Assembly (NCBI GenBank): GCA_016703605.1
Contig: JADJBU010000026.1
Coordinates: 1-64,000, forward strand
Reading direction: 5' to 3'
DNA from: Candidatus Villigracilis adiacens
GTDB lineage: Bacteria; Chloroflexota; Anaerolineae; Anaerolineales; Villigracilaceae
Length of the DNA: 64,000 nucleotides
Part shown: piece after piece, positions 17,201 through 25,465 of the stretch
Layout of the letters: each line of letters starts with the position of its first letter
How positions within the stretch are numbered: the stretch's first letter is position 1
Made by a program: the position numbers and the translations under genes
The notes under the pieces: model-generated
Told to the model about the DNA's origin: nothing
What the model saw: only the letters and a program-made list of their open reading frames with translations
The model's database searches: none

Positions 17201-20200
17201 CTTTGATCGTTCGGCGCTTCGCCGGGTTCCGGGTTGGTCGCCGGGTCGTTGTCGTTGGTCGGCTCGCTCAAGCCGGGTCCGAGGGTCACAGCCAGCGATG
17301 AAACGTAGTTAATGCTGCTGCCGGTGAACGCCGTTATGCCGTTGTCGTCGCTGTCCACATCGCCTGTATCGGGGTCGATTGTGGTGGAATCGCTGATAGC
17401 GCCCGCGTCGGTGGCGGCGGTTCCGCTGCTCCAGTAGTTTTCCAATTCACCGCCGGAGCCGAACTGACTTGTCGGGATCACCACCACATAGTTGCCGGGG
17501 TTGAGATTGTCGAAGCGATAATATCCGTTCGTATCGGTGGTGTCGAAGCCGACAAGGCTGTCGCCCGCTCCATATACGCCGTCGCCATTATCCAGGTACA
17601 GTTCGACCCGCACGCTGTCTATGCCAACTTCGCTTCCATCGATCGCGCTGTTATTGTTGGTATCGAACCACACGCGGTTGCCGAGGCTGTAAAGCGGCAC
17701 GAAGCCAAAATCTACAGACGGGTTGCTTGTGGTGGCGGTGGCAGTATCCACCGTGGTGCTGACGCCGGTGATGCCGGGCGTGAGAGTCACCACATTGCTC
17801 GAAACCTGCCCGGTTCCGGCGCCGACTCCGTTGTCGTTGTTGTCAATGTTATTGTTCGGGTTGGCGCTGTCGGCGGCGTTCCCGGCATCGGTGGTGCTGA
17901 AGCCCGAAGGAGGCGTAACCCGTACGATATAGTCTCCGGCGGGCAAGCCGCTGAATTGGTAAGTGCCACCCGCGCCGGTTGTCACGCCGCCTGAGGCGTC
18001 GTCTGACGTGCCCAAAATGCCGTCCGGACCGACGGGGATTTCGGTCGTACCGTTGCTTGAGTACAGTTGGACGATCGCGCCCGGCAGGGGTGTATCGCCG
18101 CCGTCGAAGATGCCGTTGTTATTGAGATCGTTGAATATCTGGTTGCCAAGTTCGAGGCGATAGAAGCCAAAGTCTACGGTGCGGTCGCTTTGATTGTTGA
18201 CTGCTTCGCCTGCGCCGGGATTCGGGGATGGATCCGCATCGTCCGTGGGTTCAGTGGGTCCTGACCCCAGGGTGACTGCCTGCGCCGCGACATAGTCCAG
18301 CGTCAGACCGGTGAAGGAGGAGCCGCCATTATCGTCGTTATCGACCGAGCCGGGATTGTCCGGGTCGGGACTGAAACCGTCGCTGATGGTCGAGCCGGAA
18401 AGGGTCGAGCCGCTGCTCAAATATCCTTCCAGCGGATTCGCAGGCACGGTATCGCCCACCACATCGCGGAAGTTATCCGCCGGGATGACGACAATATAAT
18501 CGTCCGCGCCCAGATCATCGAAGCGATAGTATCCAGTGGCGTCGGTGGTCTCATTGCCGATGGGAGCATCGCCTGCATCGAAGACCCCGGGCGTGGAGCC
18601 GTTATCGCGGTAGAGTTCGACGCGCACGCCGGAGATGCCTGATTCGCCGCCGTCTACAAATCCATTATTGTTCGTATCGTACCAGACGCGGTTTCCAAGG
18701 CTGTACGGGGTCAGGGTCAATATATCTTCGGCAGGCGCCTGGTTGGAGACGCTTTCATTGTTTGTGATCGATCCCGGCGGGATGGTATTGGTGTAAACGC
18801 CGGGGTTTGCGCCTGTGACTGGAACCGTAATGGTACACATGCTGAAACCGATTGGCATGAGTCCGCCGACAAGCTGGATCGTGGTATCTCCCGGCGCAAT
18901 GGGGTTGCCGCCGCCATCCTCCAGGGTTCCGCCGCAGTTCGTTAAAGGCACAGGGGCGGAACCGCCCGCCACCTGCAACCCGGCGGGCAGATTGTCAACC
19001 AAGCCCATGTCCGTCAGGGCGACATTTGCCGTGCTGCGGATCGTAATGGTCAAAATCGAGTAACTTCCCAAACCGGAAGCCACAGGGTTCGGGGCAAAAC
19101 TCTTGCTGAGACTCGCCCCGGCGAGATTGGTCAACGAAGCGGAGGTTGGCGTGCTGTTGGTCACGCCGTTGAACGTGGATACCGCGCCAGCCGGAATGGT
19201 GTTCGTCAGGTTCCCGTTCACCGTCATGGTGACACTGATGCTCATCGTACATTCTTCACCCGCGTCCAGCGTGCCGCCGCTAAAGGTGAAGGTTCCGGTT
19301 CCCGGCGTACCGGTGATGGTGGCGCCGGGTCCGCAGTCGCCCACCGCCGAAGGGGTGAACAATGGCGGATCAGCAATGATCATGCCCGCGGGCATATTGT
19401 CCACAAATGTGATGCCGGTCAGCACGGCGGCGGTGTTGGGATTACGTAATTCGATATTCAACGAAGACACCGCGCCGCCGTACACCAGTTGCGGGACAAA
19501 GCCTTTCACAATTTCAATGGTCAGGTTTTGAATAATCAACTGCGCCGTTGCATTTGCCTGGGCGTTCATGGTCGAGGATGTGCCCTGGATGGTCCCGATC
19601 ACATTCGCTGTTGGAATGGTGTTTGTGCGCGTTCCAGTCGTCAACCCCTGAACATCGAGGGTGATGGTACAGATTCCGGGTACGATTCCAACCTGGGCGG
19701 GAATGGCGCCTGAATTCAAACGGACGGAAGTGTCGCCGCCTGCCAGCACGCCGCCGGAACCATCCGTCAATGTGCCTGCGCCGCAGGTGGTGCTCGCATT
19801 CGGGCTGGGAGCCACAACCACCTGCGCCGGGAGGTTATCCGTCACGGTCAAATTCACAAGCGGGGACGCGCCTGTATTTGTGAGGGTGATCGTCAATGTG
19901 GACAAGCCGCCCGGGTTCACAATTGGCGGATAAAACGCCTTTGCGGCGGTTAATGTGCTGACCGTTCGGACGGTCAGATTGGCATTAACCGGGTTGGGGA
20001 TGGATCTCGTCTGGTTGTTGGTAATATCGCCAGGGTTGATGGTGTTGGTATTGACAACGCCCGCGGTGCTGCCGGTATTGCTGGTTACATATACGGTAAT
20101 CACGCAGTTTGTGCCGCGATTCACCGTGCCGCCTGTCAGCGAAATGACGGTATCGCCAATTTGCGGGTTGAAGTTCGGAGACCCAACCGTGACGCCGCAG

Positions 20201-23025
20201 CCTGTAACGGTTGGCGCGGTGGAGTTACTGACGGTTAGATCGCCGGGGAGGTTGTCTGAGATGCTGAAATTCGTCAGGTCTGTATCTGGCGGGGCAGTGA
20301 CCGTCAGGCGCAGGCGCGAGTTTCCGCCCACATTGATGCTGGCAGGCACAAAGGTTTTCGCCAGTGTGATGCCCGCCCCCGTGGTGTAGATCGTCAGGGT
20401 GGCATTTGCCGGTGTGACATTGGATGGTCCCTCATCAGTGGTCAAGCCGCCAATCGGAATGGAGTTTGGGTAACTTCCAGCGATTGTGCCGGTGATCGGG
20501 ACGATGATGGTGCAGGTATTATTTGTCGGCGGCGAGGCGCTGGCAGGTATGGTCCCGCCAACCAATTCGATCACTGTATCCCCGGCGGCAAGCAGGCTGC
20601 CGGAGCCGTCTTCCAATGAACCGCTGCAATTATTGATCGGCGCCGGAGAAGCGGCAACAGACAAACCGGCGGGCAGGGTATCGGTAAAATTCACGTCGGT
20701 ATAAGCCGAGCCGGTGGGGTTCCGCAGCGTAATTGTCAGGGTGCTGGTCCCGCCCGATTGAACGCTTACCGGGGAAAACGCCTTGATGATGCTCACGGCA
20801 TTAACCGTAATATCTGCGCTTGGGCTATTGCTGTTGGTGGGTCCCTGGTCTGTAACCAGGTCGCCGGGCAGGATGGTATTTGTGTACGTGCCCGCAGAGG
20901 CGCTAGCCGAGGCAGTGACGTTGAAGACCAGCGTACAACTGCTGGGTCCGGCAGGCAGCGAACCGCCGATGAGCGTAACAGAACTGGCAGTGGTGGTCAC
21001 CGTTCCGCTGTTACACTGCGATGCCGCAGCGCCGGTTACAGTCAATCCTGCGGGAAGCGTATCGGTGAGATCGATTCCGGTTAAGGCCCCGGCTGTTGCC
21101 GGATTGGTGATCGTGATCGTGACGGCGCTGGTCTGACCGGCAACGATCGGGCTTGTTCCAAACGATTTCGCCACACTGACCGTGGTCACAGTCACATTTG
21201 CCGAAGCAGGAGCGGAATTCGTCCCGCCTTCCGCGGTAACAATATTATTGGCTGGGATCGTGTTGGTGTACGGGCCCGCCGCGGGAGCGTTTGCGTCGGT
21301 CGTGACGTCAACCGTAATCGTACAAGTGCCGGGGCTGGCAATCGAGCCGCCGGGAATCGTGCCGTTCGTCAGGGTCACTGTGCGGGTCGGCGCGCCAGAC
21401 AGGGTGACAACCCCCGGGTCTAAAAATGCGTTACAAGTGGTCGTGGGCGTGCCGGTAAATCTCAGGTTGCTATTGGGGCTGGTCGGAAGCGTATCCGAAA
21501 GGACTGCATCGGTAAAATTGCTCGAAGAGGGGTTGCTGATCGTGATCGTCAACGTGCTGGTGGTGCCCGCCGCAAAGGTCGAGGGTGAAAACGCCTTCGA
21601 AACCTCAAGCCCCTCCACAACAAGATTCGCGCTGGCAGGCAGGTGATTGGAATTCCCCTGGTCGGTCGTCATTGCGCCGACGGGAATGGTATTGGTATAG
21701 GTTCCTTCCGCAGCATCCATCGGCGCGGTCACATCCACTGTAATGGTACAGGTGGTGGTCGGCAGAATCGAACCGCCAGTCATCCTGACCGAAGTATCGC
21801 CCGCTCCCAGGGCGCCGCCGCCGCCGTCTGTAAATGACGGCGAACCGCAGCCTGTTGTCGAGGTATTAACCGGGCTGGCAATCTCCAAACCGGCGGGCAG
21901 GTTATCTGTGATCGCCACGCCGGTATACGTGAAGTTGGCGGGGTTCTCAATGGTGATGGTTAATTGCGAAACGCCGCCCACAGCGATGGGCGAAGGCGAA
22001 AACGCCTTACTCAGGTTGAATGCCTGCACATTCAAAGGCGCCGAAGCGGGCGCGGCGTTGGTCACACCCTGCTGGGTCTGCACCGAGCCGGAGCCGGGAG
22101 GACCCGCCGGGATGGTGTTGGTGTAGGCGTCTTCAAGGACCGAAGTCACGTCCACTTCAATAACACAATTGGAATTAGCCGCAATTGTTCCGTTGTTCAG
22201 GGAGATGGCTGTATCGCCCGCCGCCAAGGCAGGTCCGCCCAGGGTGGAAGAAAGGGTCCCCGCGCCGCAGCCGGTAAGATTGGTTACAAGCGGAGCCGCC
22301 ACCTCGACCCCGGCTGGAAGCGTATCGGTAAAGGTGGTACTGGTCAAAGAGGCGTTCAGGTCGTTGTTGCGGATGGTAATGGTAAGCGTGCTGACCTGCC
22401 CGACAAAAATCGTATTCGGCGCAAACCCCTTGCTCACCGAGGGCGGTTGAACCGCCACGACATTCAAGGTCGCGCTGGCAGGGCTTGTATTTGTAATCGC
22501 AACCGGAGTCGGCGGGATGTTCGTATCGTCCGGGTCAACAGTGAAAGCCGCCAAGGCAGAGGCAGGGATGGTGTTGATCAGGTTGCCCGGCGTGGTGGAG
22601 GTAACGCTGACTTCAACGTAACAACTTCCGGGGTTCAGTCCCACCTGCCCCGGGACCGTTCCATTCGCCAGCCGAATGGAAGTATCGCCAGGATCAACCG
22701 AGCCGCCCGAGCCGTCTGTAATCGTACCGGTACAAGTCTGCACAACGTTCGGCGGGTTGGCAATCGAAAGCCCGGGTTGAACGCCGATTAAATCATCCAG
22801 CCAACCGGCGGACGTCAGGTCATTCGAGTTGGGGTTATAGATGGTCACCCGCAGGCGGGAGGTGCCGCCCGAAGCAATGGATATCAGATTAAAACTCATA
22901 TTGATCTCCGCCGGGTATGTCAACGCCCGCACTGTGGTAACCGGACCCAAAAAGAGCGAACCGGTCAACACAAGGACCAGCATCAGCAGCTTAAACGATT
23001 TTAACATGGCGACCATCCTCGACAT
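14212..23025 (-). CDS. Giant DUF11/SdrD-repeat surface protein with LPDTG motif and C-terminal sortase domain
   Basis: A 2,937-aa secreted protein. ATG 23025 (or 23007, which has GAGG before it) starts a signal peptide (KSFKLLMLVLVLTGSLFLG, cleavage near TVRA-LTYP). Next come about ten DUF11-type repeats of roughly 130 residues, each opening like SKAFSPSPIAVGGVSQLTIT (about 22900-18720). Then three pairs of SdrD B-like domains follow (SLGNRVWYDTNNNG and LELGNQIFNDLNNNG types, Ca-binding Asp/Asn loops, about 18710-15745), and two more DUF11-like domains. Near the end is LPDTG (residues 2760-2764, bases 14748-14734), followed not by a membrane anchor but by a sortase domain with TGHVALPNG (His2839), TLLTCRDY (Cys2902) and SNRIAVRAVL (Arg2915). 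All three catalytic residues are present. A single polypeptide thus holds both a sorting-type motif and a sortase. It probably forms a long cell-surface adhesin or sheath component. It is divergent from a sensor kinase. Confidence 0.88.
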   Translation of the reverse strand: MSRMVAMLKSFKLLMLVLVLTGSLFLGPVTTVRALTYPAEINMSFNLISIASGGTSRLRVTIYNPNSNDLTSAGWLDDLIGVQPGLSIANPPNVVQTCTGTITDGSGGSVDPGDTSIRLANGTVPGQVGLNPGSCYVEVSVTSTTPGNLINTIPASALAAFTVDPDDTNIPPTPVAITNTSPASATLNVVAVQPPSVSKGFAPNTIFVGQVSTLTITIRNNDLNASLTSTTFTDTLPAGVEVAAPLVTNLTGCGAGTLSSTLGGPALAAGDTAISLNNGTIAANSNCVIEVDVTSVLEDAYTNTIPAGPPGSGSVQTQQGVTNAAPASAPLNVQAFNLSKAFSPSPIAVGGVSQLTITIENPANFTYTGVAITDNLPAGLEIASPVNTSTTGCGSPSFTDGGGGALGAGDTSVRMTGGSILPTTTCTITVDVTAPMDAAEGTYTNTIPVGAMTTDQGNSNHLPASANLVVEGLEVSKAFSPSTFAAGTTSTLTITISNPSSSNFTDAVLSDTLPTSPNSNLRFTGTPTTTCNAFLDPGVVTLSGAPTRTVTLTNGTIPGGSIASPGTCTITVDVTTDANAPAAGPYTNTIPANNIVTAEGGTNSAPASANVTVTTVSVAKSFGTSPIVAGQTSAVTITITNPATAGALTGIDLTDTLPAGLTVTGAAASQCNSGTVTTTASSVTLIGGSLPAGPSSCTLVFNVTASASASAGTYTNTILPGDLVTDQGPTNSNSPSADITVNAVSIIKAFSPVSVQSGGTSTLTITLRNPTGSAYTDVNFTDTLPAGLSVAASPAPINNCSGSLEDGSGSLLAAGDTVIELVGGTIPASASPPTNNTCTIIVPITGTIAGSYPNSIPIGGLTTDEGPSNVTPANATLTIYTTGAGITLAKTFVPASINVGGNSRLRLTVTAPPDTDLTNFSISDNLPGDLTVSNSTAPTVTGCGVTVGSPNFNPQIGDTVISLTGGTVNRGTNCVITVYVTSNTGSTAGVVNTNTINPGDITNNQTRSIPNPVNANLTVRTVSTLTAAKAFYPPIVNPGGLSTLTITLTNTGASPLVNLTVTDNLPAQVVVAPSPNASTTCGAGTLTDGSGGVLAGGDTSVRLNSGAIPAQVGIVPGICTITLDVQGLTTGTRTNTIPTANVIGTIQGTSSTMNAQANATAQLIIQNLTIEIVKGFVPQLVYGGAVSSLNIELRNPNTAAVLTGITFVDNMPAGMIIADPPLFTPSAVGDCGPGATITGTPGTGTFTFSGGTLDAGEECTMSISVTMTVNGNLTNTIPAGAVSTFNGVTNSTPTSASLTNLAGASLSKSFAPNPVASGLGSYSILTITIRSTANVALTDMGLVDNLPAGLQVAGGSAPVPLTNCGGTLEDGGGNPIAPGDTTIQLVGGLMPIGFSMCTITVPVTGANPGVYTNTIPPGSITNNESVSNQAPAEDILTLTPYSLGNRVWYDTNNNGFVDGGESGISGVRVELYRDNGSTPGVFDAGDAPIGNETTDATGYYRFDDLGADDYIVVIPADNFRDVVGDTVPANPLEGYLSSGSTLSGSTISDGFSPDPDNPGSVDNDDNGGSSFTGLTLDYVAAQAVTLGSGPTEPTDDADPSPNPGAGEAVNNQSDRTVDFGFYRLELGNQIFNDLNNNGIFDGGDTPLPGAIVQLYSSNGTTEIPVGPDGILGTSDDASGGVTTGAGGTYQFSGLPAGDYIVRVTPPSGFSTTDAGNAADSANPNNNIDNNDNGVGAGTGQVSSNVVTLTPGITGVSTTVDTATATTSNPSVDFGFVPLYSLGNRVWFDTNNNSAIDGSEVGIDSVRVELYLDNGDGVYGAGDSLVGFDTTDTNGYYRFDNLNPGNYVVVIPTSQFGSGGELENYWSSGTAATDAGAISDSTTIDPDTGDVDSDDNGITAFTGSSINYVSSLAVTLGPGLSEPTNDNDPATNPEPGEAPNDQSNRTVDFGFYTLELGDQIFWDVNANGIYGGGDLAVDGATVALFTGDGLTQLDSVVTGGSGQYLFTGMPAGNYVVRVTPPPGFESTIDSADTTTPNNNIDNGDNGVGTGAGQVSSNQFAMIPGDAGLSNVLDDSTGSTRNPSLDFGFIPDSTLEFSLGNRVWFDTDNNGAINGSEVGVDNVRVELYSDDGTVPGVYDIGDNFLGFDDTSAGGYYRFDNLPAGQYVVVIPPSQFGAGGPLEGYLSSGTNISNTGTITDGFGPDPDVTATDSDDNGTSTFTGSTLSFVTAQAVALGPSAAEPPGETDALPNPDVGEEPDNQSNRTVDFGFYRLELSNQIFVDADNDGVYNTVNGDLPLAGARVQLFSGDGLVEILVGPDGVLGTVDDGPNGMTTLADGQYLFNGLPAGDYVVRVTPPSGYTSTADVNSDTTTPNNNVNHNDNGIGVGPGQVSSNPVSLVPGVTGASTTVTNSTGTTSNPSMDFGFTPTNGFLKTIAGTNETFTTGANVAIGEIVTYQITLDLAAGTPMTNVVVTDSMDRGLAFVDCDSVILDGADITASVCPPTVSLLGDPLDPANAGRQVVFNIGNIPAPAADTTLVIRYEAIVLDIIDNQQGATLNNDAAVTWSGGALSSSAPNVTVVEPDMDIDKSAIPNSGVAIGTPIQFTLTISHTALSLTDAFDVVVTDVLPPELEYIPCSIAYSGLAPTDPPAAPAPYCPGTTSNLVFRWDHFPLNATATITFNARLVNSPATNSANVAWTSLPIDPQPSGLPVQLSVYNVESTERWYDPADDVNVYANSAQVTINVPSGAAGSDGEEAELPVSLPDTGFAPNRVTVIPEQPVDLAYRETDVWLEIPSLGLKMPIVGVPIAEEEWNLTWLWDEAGWLEGTAFPSWSGNSVLTGHVALPNGQQGPFAELDKLRWGDKIIVHAFGTAYTYEVRTNRIVKPFSIGVLQHEEDPWLTLLTCRDYNETSDTYSNRIAVRAVLLGYDEAAVNGGRNLR
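15745..18710 (-). repeat. Three tandem SdrD B-domain pairs inside the giant gene
   Basis: The A-type domain starts recur near 18705, 17690 and 16742 and the B-type starts near 18155, 17180 and 16215, giving a repeat unit of about 950-1,010 bp. Repeats are clear in protein and still recognisable in DNA (for example CGGTTGCCAAGGCTG). Such tandem repeats can change in number by recombination and may collapse in assembly. Confidence 0.75.
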
Positions 23026-23386
23026 AAAAATAAATTCCACGTTGCAACGACGAAACAGTATTCGCAGCAAATCATGAATGGATTGAAGAGCGTCTGGGGT
23101 GAGGCTGGAATGAAAAGGAAAAACCGGCGGGGATAATGGTCTTGCCTTTCGCGCTCCACAGCCTGTCACACCGTCAAACCGGCAGATACCGCCGATTTGG
23201 GCTGCGGGTCAATGCATTCGAAATTAAAAAAATATAAATTTATCCAATTTTATAGCCAATCAGTACCGGGGTCAACACGCAATACTAACAAAAGGGAAAA
23301 GAAAAGGTCAAATATATGTATATACATATATTTTTTTATGCAATACCTACATCTCCAGCCCTGTCTGGGTGATAAAATTACCGCGC
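23026..23386. other. AT-rich divergent promoter region
   Basis: The 361 bases between the giant gene and the divergent kinase hold no convincing gene. About 23218-23345 is far richer in A/T than the rest of the window, with runs such as AAAAAAATATAAATTTATCC and alternating TATATACATATATTTT. It ends in TAAAAT (23373-23378), the -10 of the kinase gene 8 nt before its ATG. Low melting stability and intrinsic curvature here would favour regulated divergent transcription or protein binding. Confidence 0.6.
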
Positions 23387-24961
23387 ATGTCCATCATCCC
23401 CTCCATGCTGCCAGACTTCCGAGTCCGGCAGCGCGACTATCTTCTTGAAATTTCGCGCGCCCTCACCCAGGAACTCGACCTGGAAAAATTGCTGGCGCGT
23501 ATTTTGCGAATCTCCATTGAAATGCTCGCAGGGCAGGCGGGACTGATCGCCCTGAAACTGCCCGACGGCTGGAAGGTGGCGGCGGCTCACGGCATCGCCC
23601 CGGCTTTTCTCTCCTACCTGACCCCACTCCTCGCCGAAGAAAAAGTCCGCGAACTGGATGTGCGCGAACTTAATCGGATGTTAAAGGAAATGACCTACAC
23701 CGCCAGCCGCGGAATCCTCAACGGAACCGGGCTTCCGCTTGCCGCCCACAACCAGGTCATCGGCGTCATCTTCATCTTCCGCAATTACCCCGACCTGTTC
23801 ACCCCCAACGACCGCGTGCTCCTGCAATCCTTTGCCGACCAGGCGGCGATTGCCGTTTTCAACGCGCAGTTATACGGACAGGTGACCTACGAAAAAAAAC
23901 GACTCGACGCGCTTCTCGACTCCGCCGCGGACGGAATCCTGATCCTCGACTCGGGGATGACCATCGAACGCTGCAACTCCGCCTTCGGAAGACTCTTCGG
24001 AACCGCGCCAGACGAGATCGCCGGAAAGCCCCACGACGCGATCATTCGCTGGAAGAAGGAACCGCATGGAAAAACCCTCGAAGAATCCATCCAAAACGGA
24101 TGGCCCCTGTCGCCCAATGCCACACTCTATGTGGAAGGCGACCTGGAACGCCCGCTGCCGCCGCCCCTGCCGGTGGGAATCACCTACGCGCCCCTGCTTT
24201 CAGATGAAGGCAAATTACGCAATGTGCTGGTTGCCATCCGCGATATTACCCACTTCCGCACGGCAGACGAGATCAAAGCCACCTTCATTTCCATCGTCAG
24301 CCATGAATTGCGGACGCCGGTTGCGCTCATCAAGGGCTACGCCTCCACACTAAGGCGCGCCGACGCCAAATGGGACAAGCGCACCATCAACGACTCGCTG
24401 GGTGTGATCGAAGAGGAAGCCGACCGCCTTTCGAAGATGATCGATGACCTGCTCGACGCGTCGCGCCTTCAGGCGGGGGGCTTGAGCTTGAACCATGCCG
24501 ATGTCGCGCTCCCCAGCCTTGCGTCCCGTGTGAGCGAGAGATTTTCATCCCAATCCCCAAAACACCGCATCGTCACGGATTTCCCCGAAAAATTCCCCGT
24601 CATTCTCGGCGACGAAAACCGGCTGGAGCAGGTCCTTTCCAACCTGGTCTCGAACGCGTTGAAATATGCGCCCGAAGGTGAGATCAAAATTTCAGGGTCG
24701 GTTGTGCCGGAACAGGTCATCATTTGCGTCAGCGACGAAGGACCCGGGATCGACGCAAAAGACCTGCCGCACATCTTCGACCGTTTTTACCGCTCGAACA
24801 ACGCCGTTAAACAGACCAAGGGGGCGGGGCTGGGTCTCTATCTGGCGCGCGCCATCGTGGAAGCGCACAACGGGCGCATCTGGGCGGAGGGACGCGACGG
24901 CTCAAAGGATAGGTCAAAACCGGAAGCCGGGGCGCGAATCTGTTTCTCGCTCCCGCGCTAA
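23387..24961 (+). CDS. GAF-PAS sensor histidine kinase
   Basis: A 524-aa cytoplasmic kinase with no transmembrane helix. A GAF domain (about residues 20-165, with LARILRISIEMLAGQAGLIA and RVLLQSFADQAAIAVFNAQL) is followed by a PAS domain (about 180-290, LDSAADGILILDSGMTIERC), HisKA with FISIVSHELRTPVALIKGY (His306) and HATPase (NLVSNALKYAPEG, VSDEGPGIDAKDL, GAGLGLYLARAIV). ATG 23387 lies 8 nt after TAAAAT and no ribosome-binding site is seen, so the mRNA is predicted leaderless; a GTG at 23369 is the alternative. No response regulator is adjacent (orphan). Its divergent placement suggests, but does not show, a link to the surface protein. Confidence 0.88.
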   Translation: MSIIPSMLPDFRVRQRDYLLEISRALTQELDLEKLLARILRISIEMLAGQAGLIALKLPDGWKVAAAHGIAPAFLSYLTPLLAEEKVRELDVRELNRMLKEMTYTASRGILNGTGLPLAAHNQVIGVIFIFRNYPDLFTPNDRVLLQSFADQAAIAVFNAQLYGQVTYEKKRLDALLDSAADGILILDSGMTIERCNSAFGRLFGTAPDEIAGKPHDAIIRWKKEPHGKTLEESIQNGWPLSPNATLYVEGDLERPLPPPLPVGITYAPLLSDEGKLRNVLVAIRDITHFRTADEIKATFISIVSHELRTPVALIKGYASTLRRADAKWDKRTINDSLGVIEEEADRLSKMIDDLLDASRLQAGGLSLNHADVALPSLASRVSERFSSQSPKHRIVTDFPEKFPVILGDENRLEQVLSNLVSNALKYAPEGEIKISGSVVPEQVIICVSDEGPGIDAKDLPHIFDRFYRSNNAVKQTKGAGLGLYLARAIVEAHNGRIWAEGRDGSKDRSKPEAGARICFSLPR

Positions 24962-25465
24962 GCCTGGAGGATGCCCAAAGGATGGACTAAAGAACCGTCC
25001 CGAAAGTTCCTGCGAAGAAATCCTGGTTACTCACCTTACGCAGTTCTCCCTTCAGATTGTCACCCTGAGTGGAGCGAAGGGTCTCTGGGACAGTCGTAGA
25101 GCTGCTTCGCTTCGCTCCAAAGAAACAAGGGGTTTTCAAACCCATTTGCCGCAGATACTTCGACATGCTCAGCACAGGTTTCGCAGATTGACGCGGATTT
25201 TTAAAAACAATTCGCGAAAATTCGCGTAATCCGCGGCTGAATCTCTTGTTTCCTTCTCTTGGAACGGCGTTCCTTCCCGCCGTGGACTTACTCAGCATGA
25301 CATCGCGCGTATGGTGAGCTGGTTACTTCGGGACGATTGAAACGCACCCTTTTTATTCCCTTCCTCAGTAGGTAGCAGGATGCGGGAGGGAGGGTAAAAT
25401 ACCTGTACTCGTACTTCACCAGGGAAACCCCTGTAAAAACCAACCACCCCAAAAAAGAGGAAATC
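24962..25465. repeat. Intergenic block of dispersed inverted repeats
   Basis: No gene is supported in these 504 bases. Outer arms are GTCCCGAAAG (near 24990) and CTTCGGGAC (near 25327). Inside are a TCACCCTGAGTGGAGCGAAG repeat (about 25059) and a 93-base unit (25148-25240) starting GCCGCAGATACTTCGAC and ending CCGCGGCTGAA, closely similar to 58162-58256. These are common dispersed intergenic repeats rather than coding DNA. The pepF ribosome-binding site AGAGGAAATC ends the block. Confidence 0.65.

Noticed and set aside
14212..23025. Many plus-strand frames across the giant gene, several above 100 codons, and a look like a repeat array.
   Set aside because: The minus-strand ORF is continuous and domain-rich. 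The repeats are protein domains (DUF11/SdrD), too long and varied for CRISPR.
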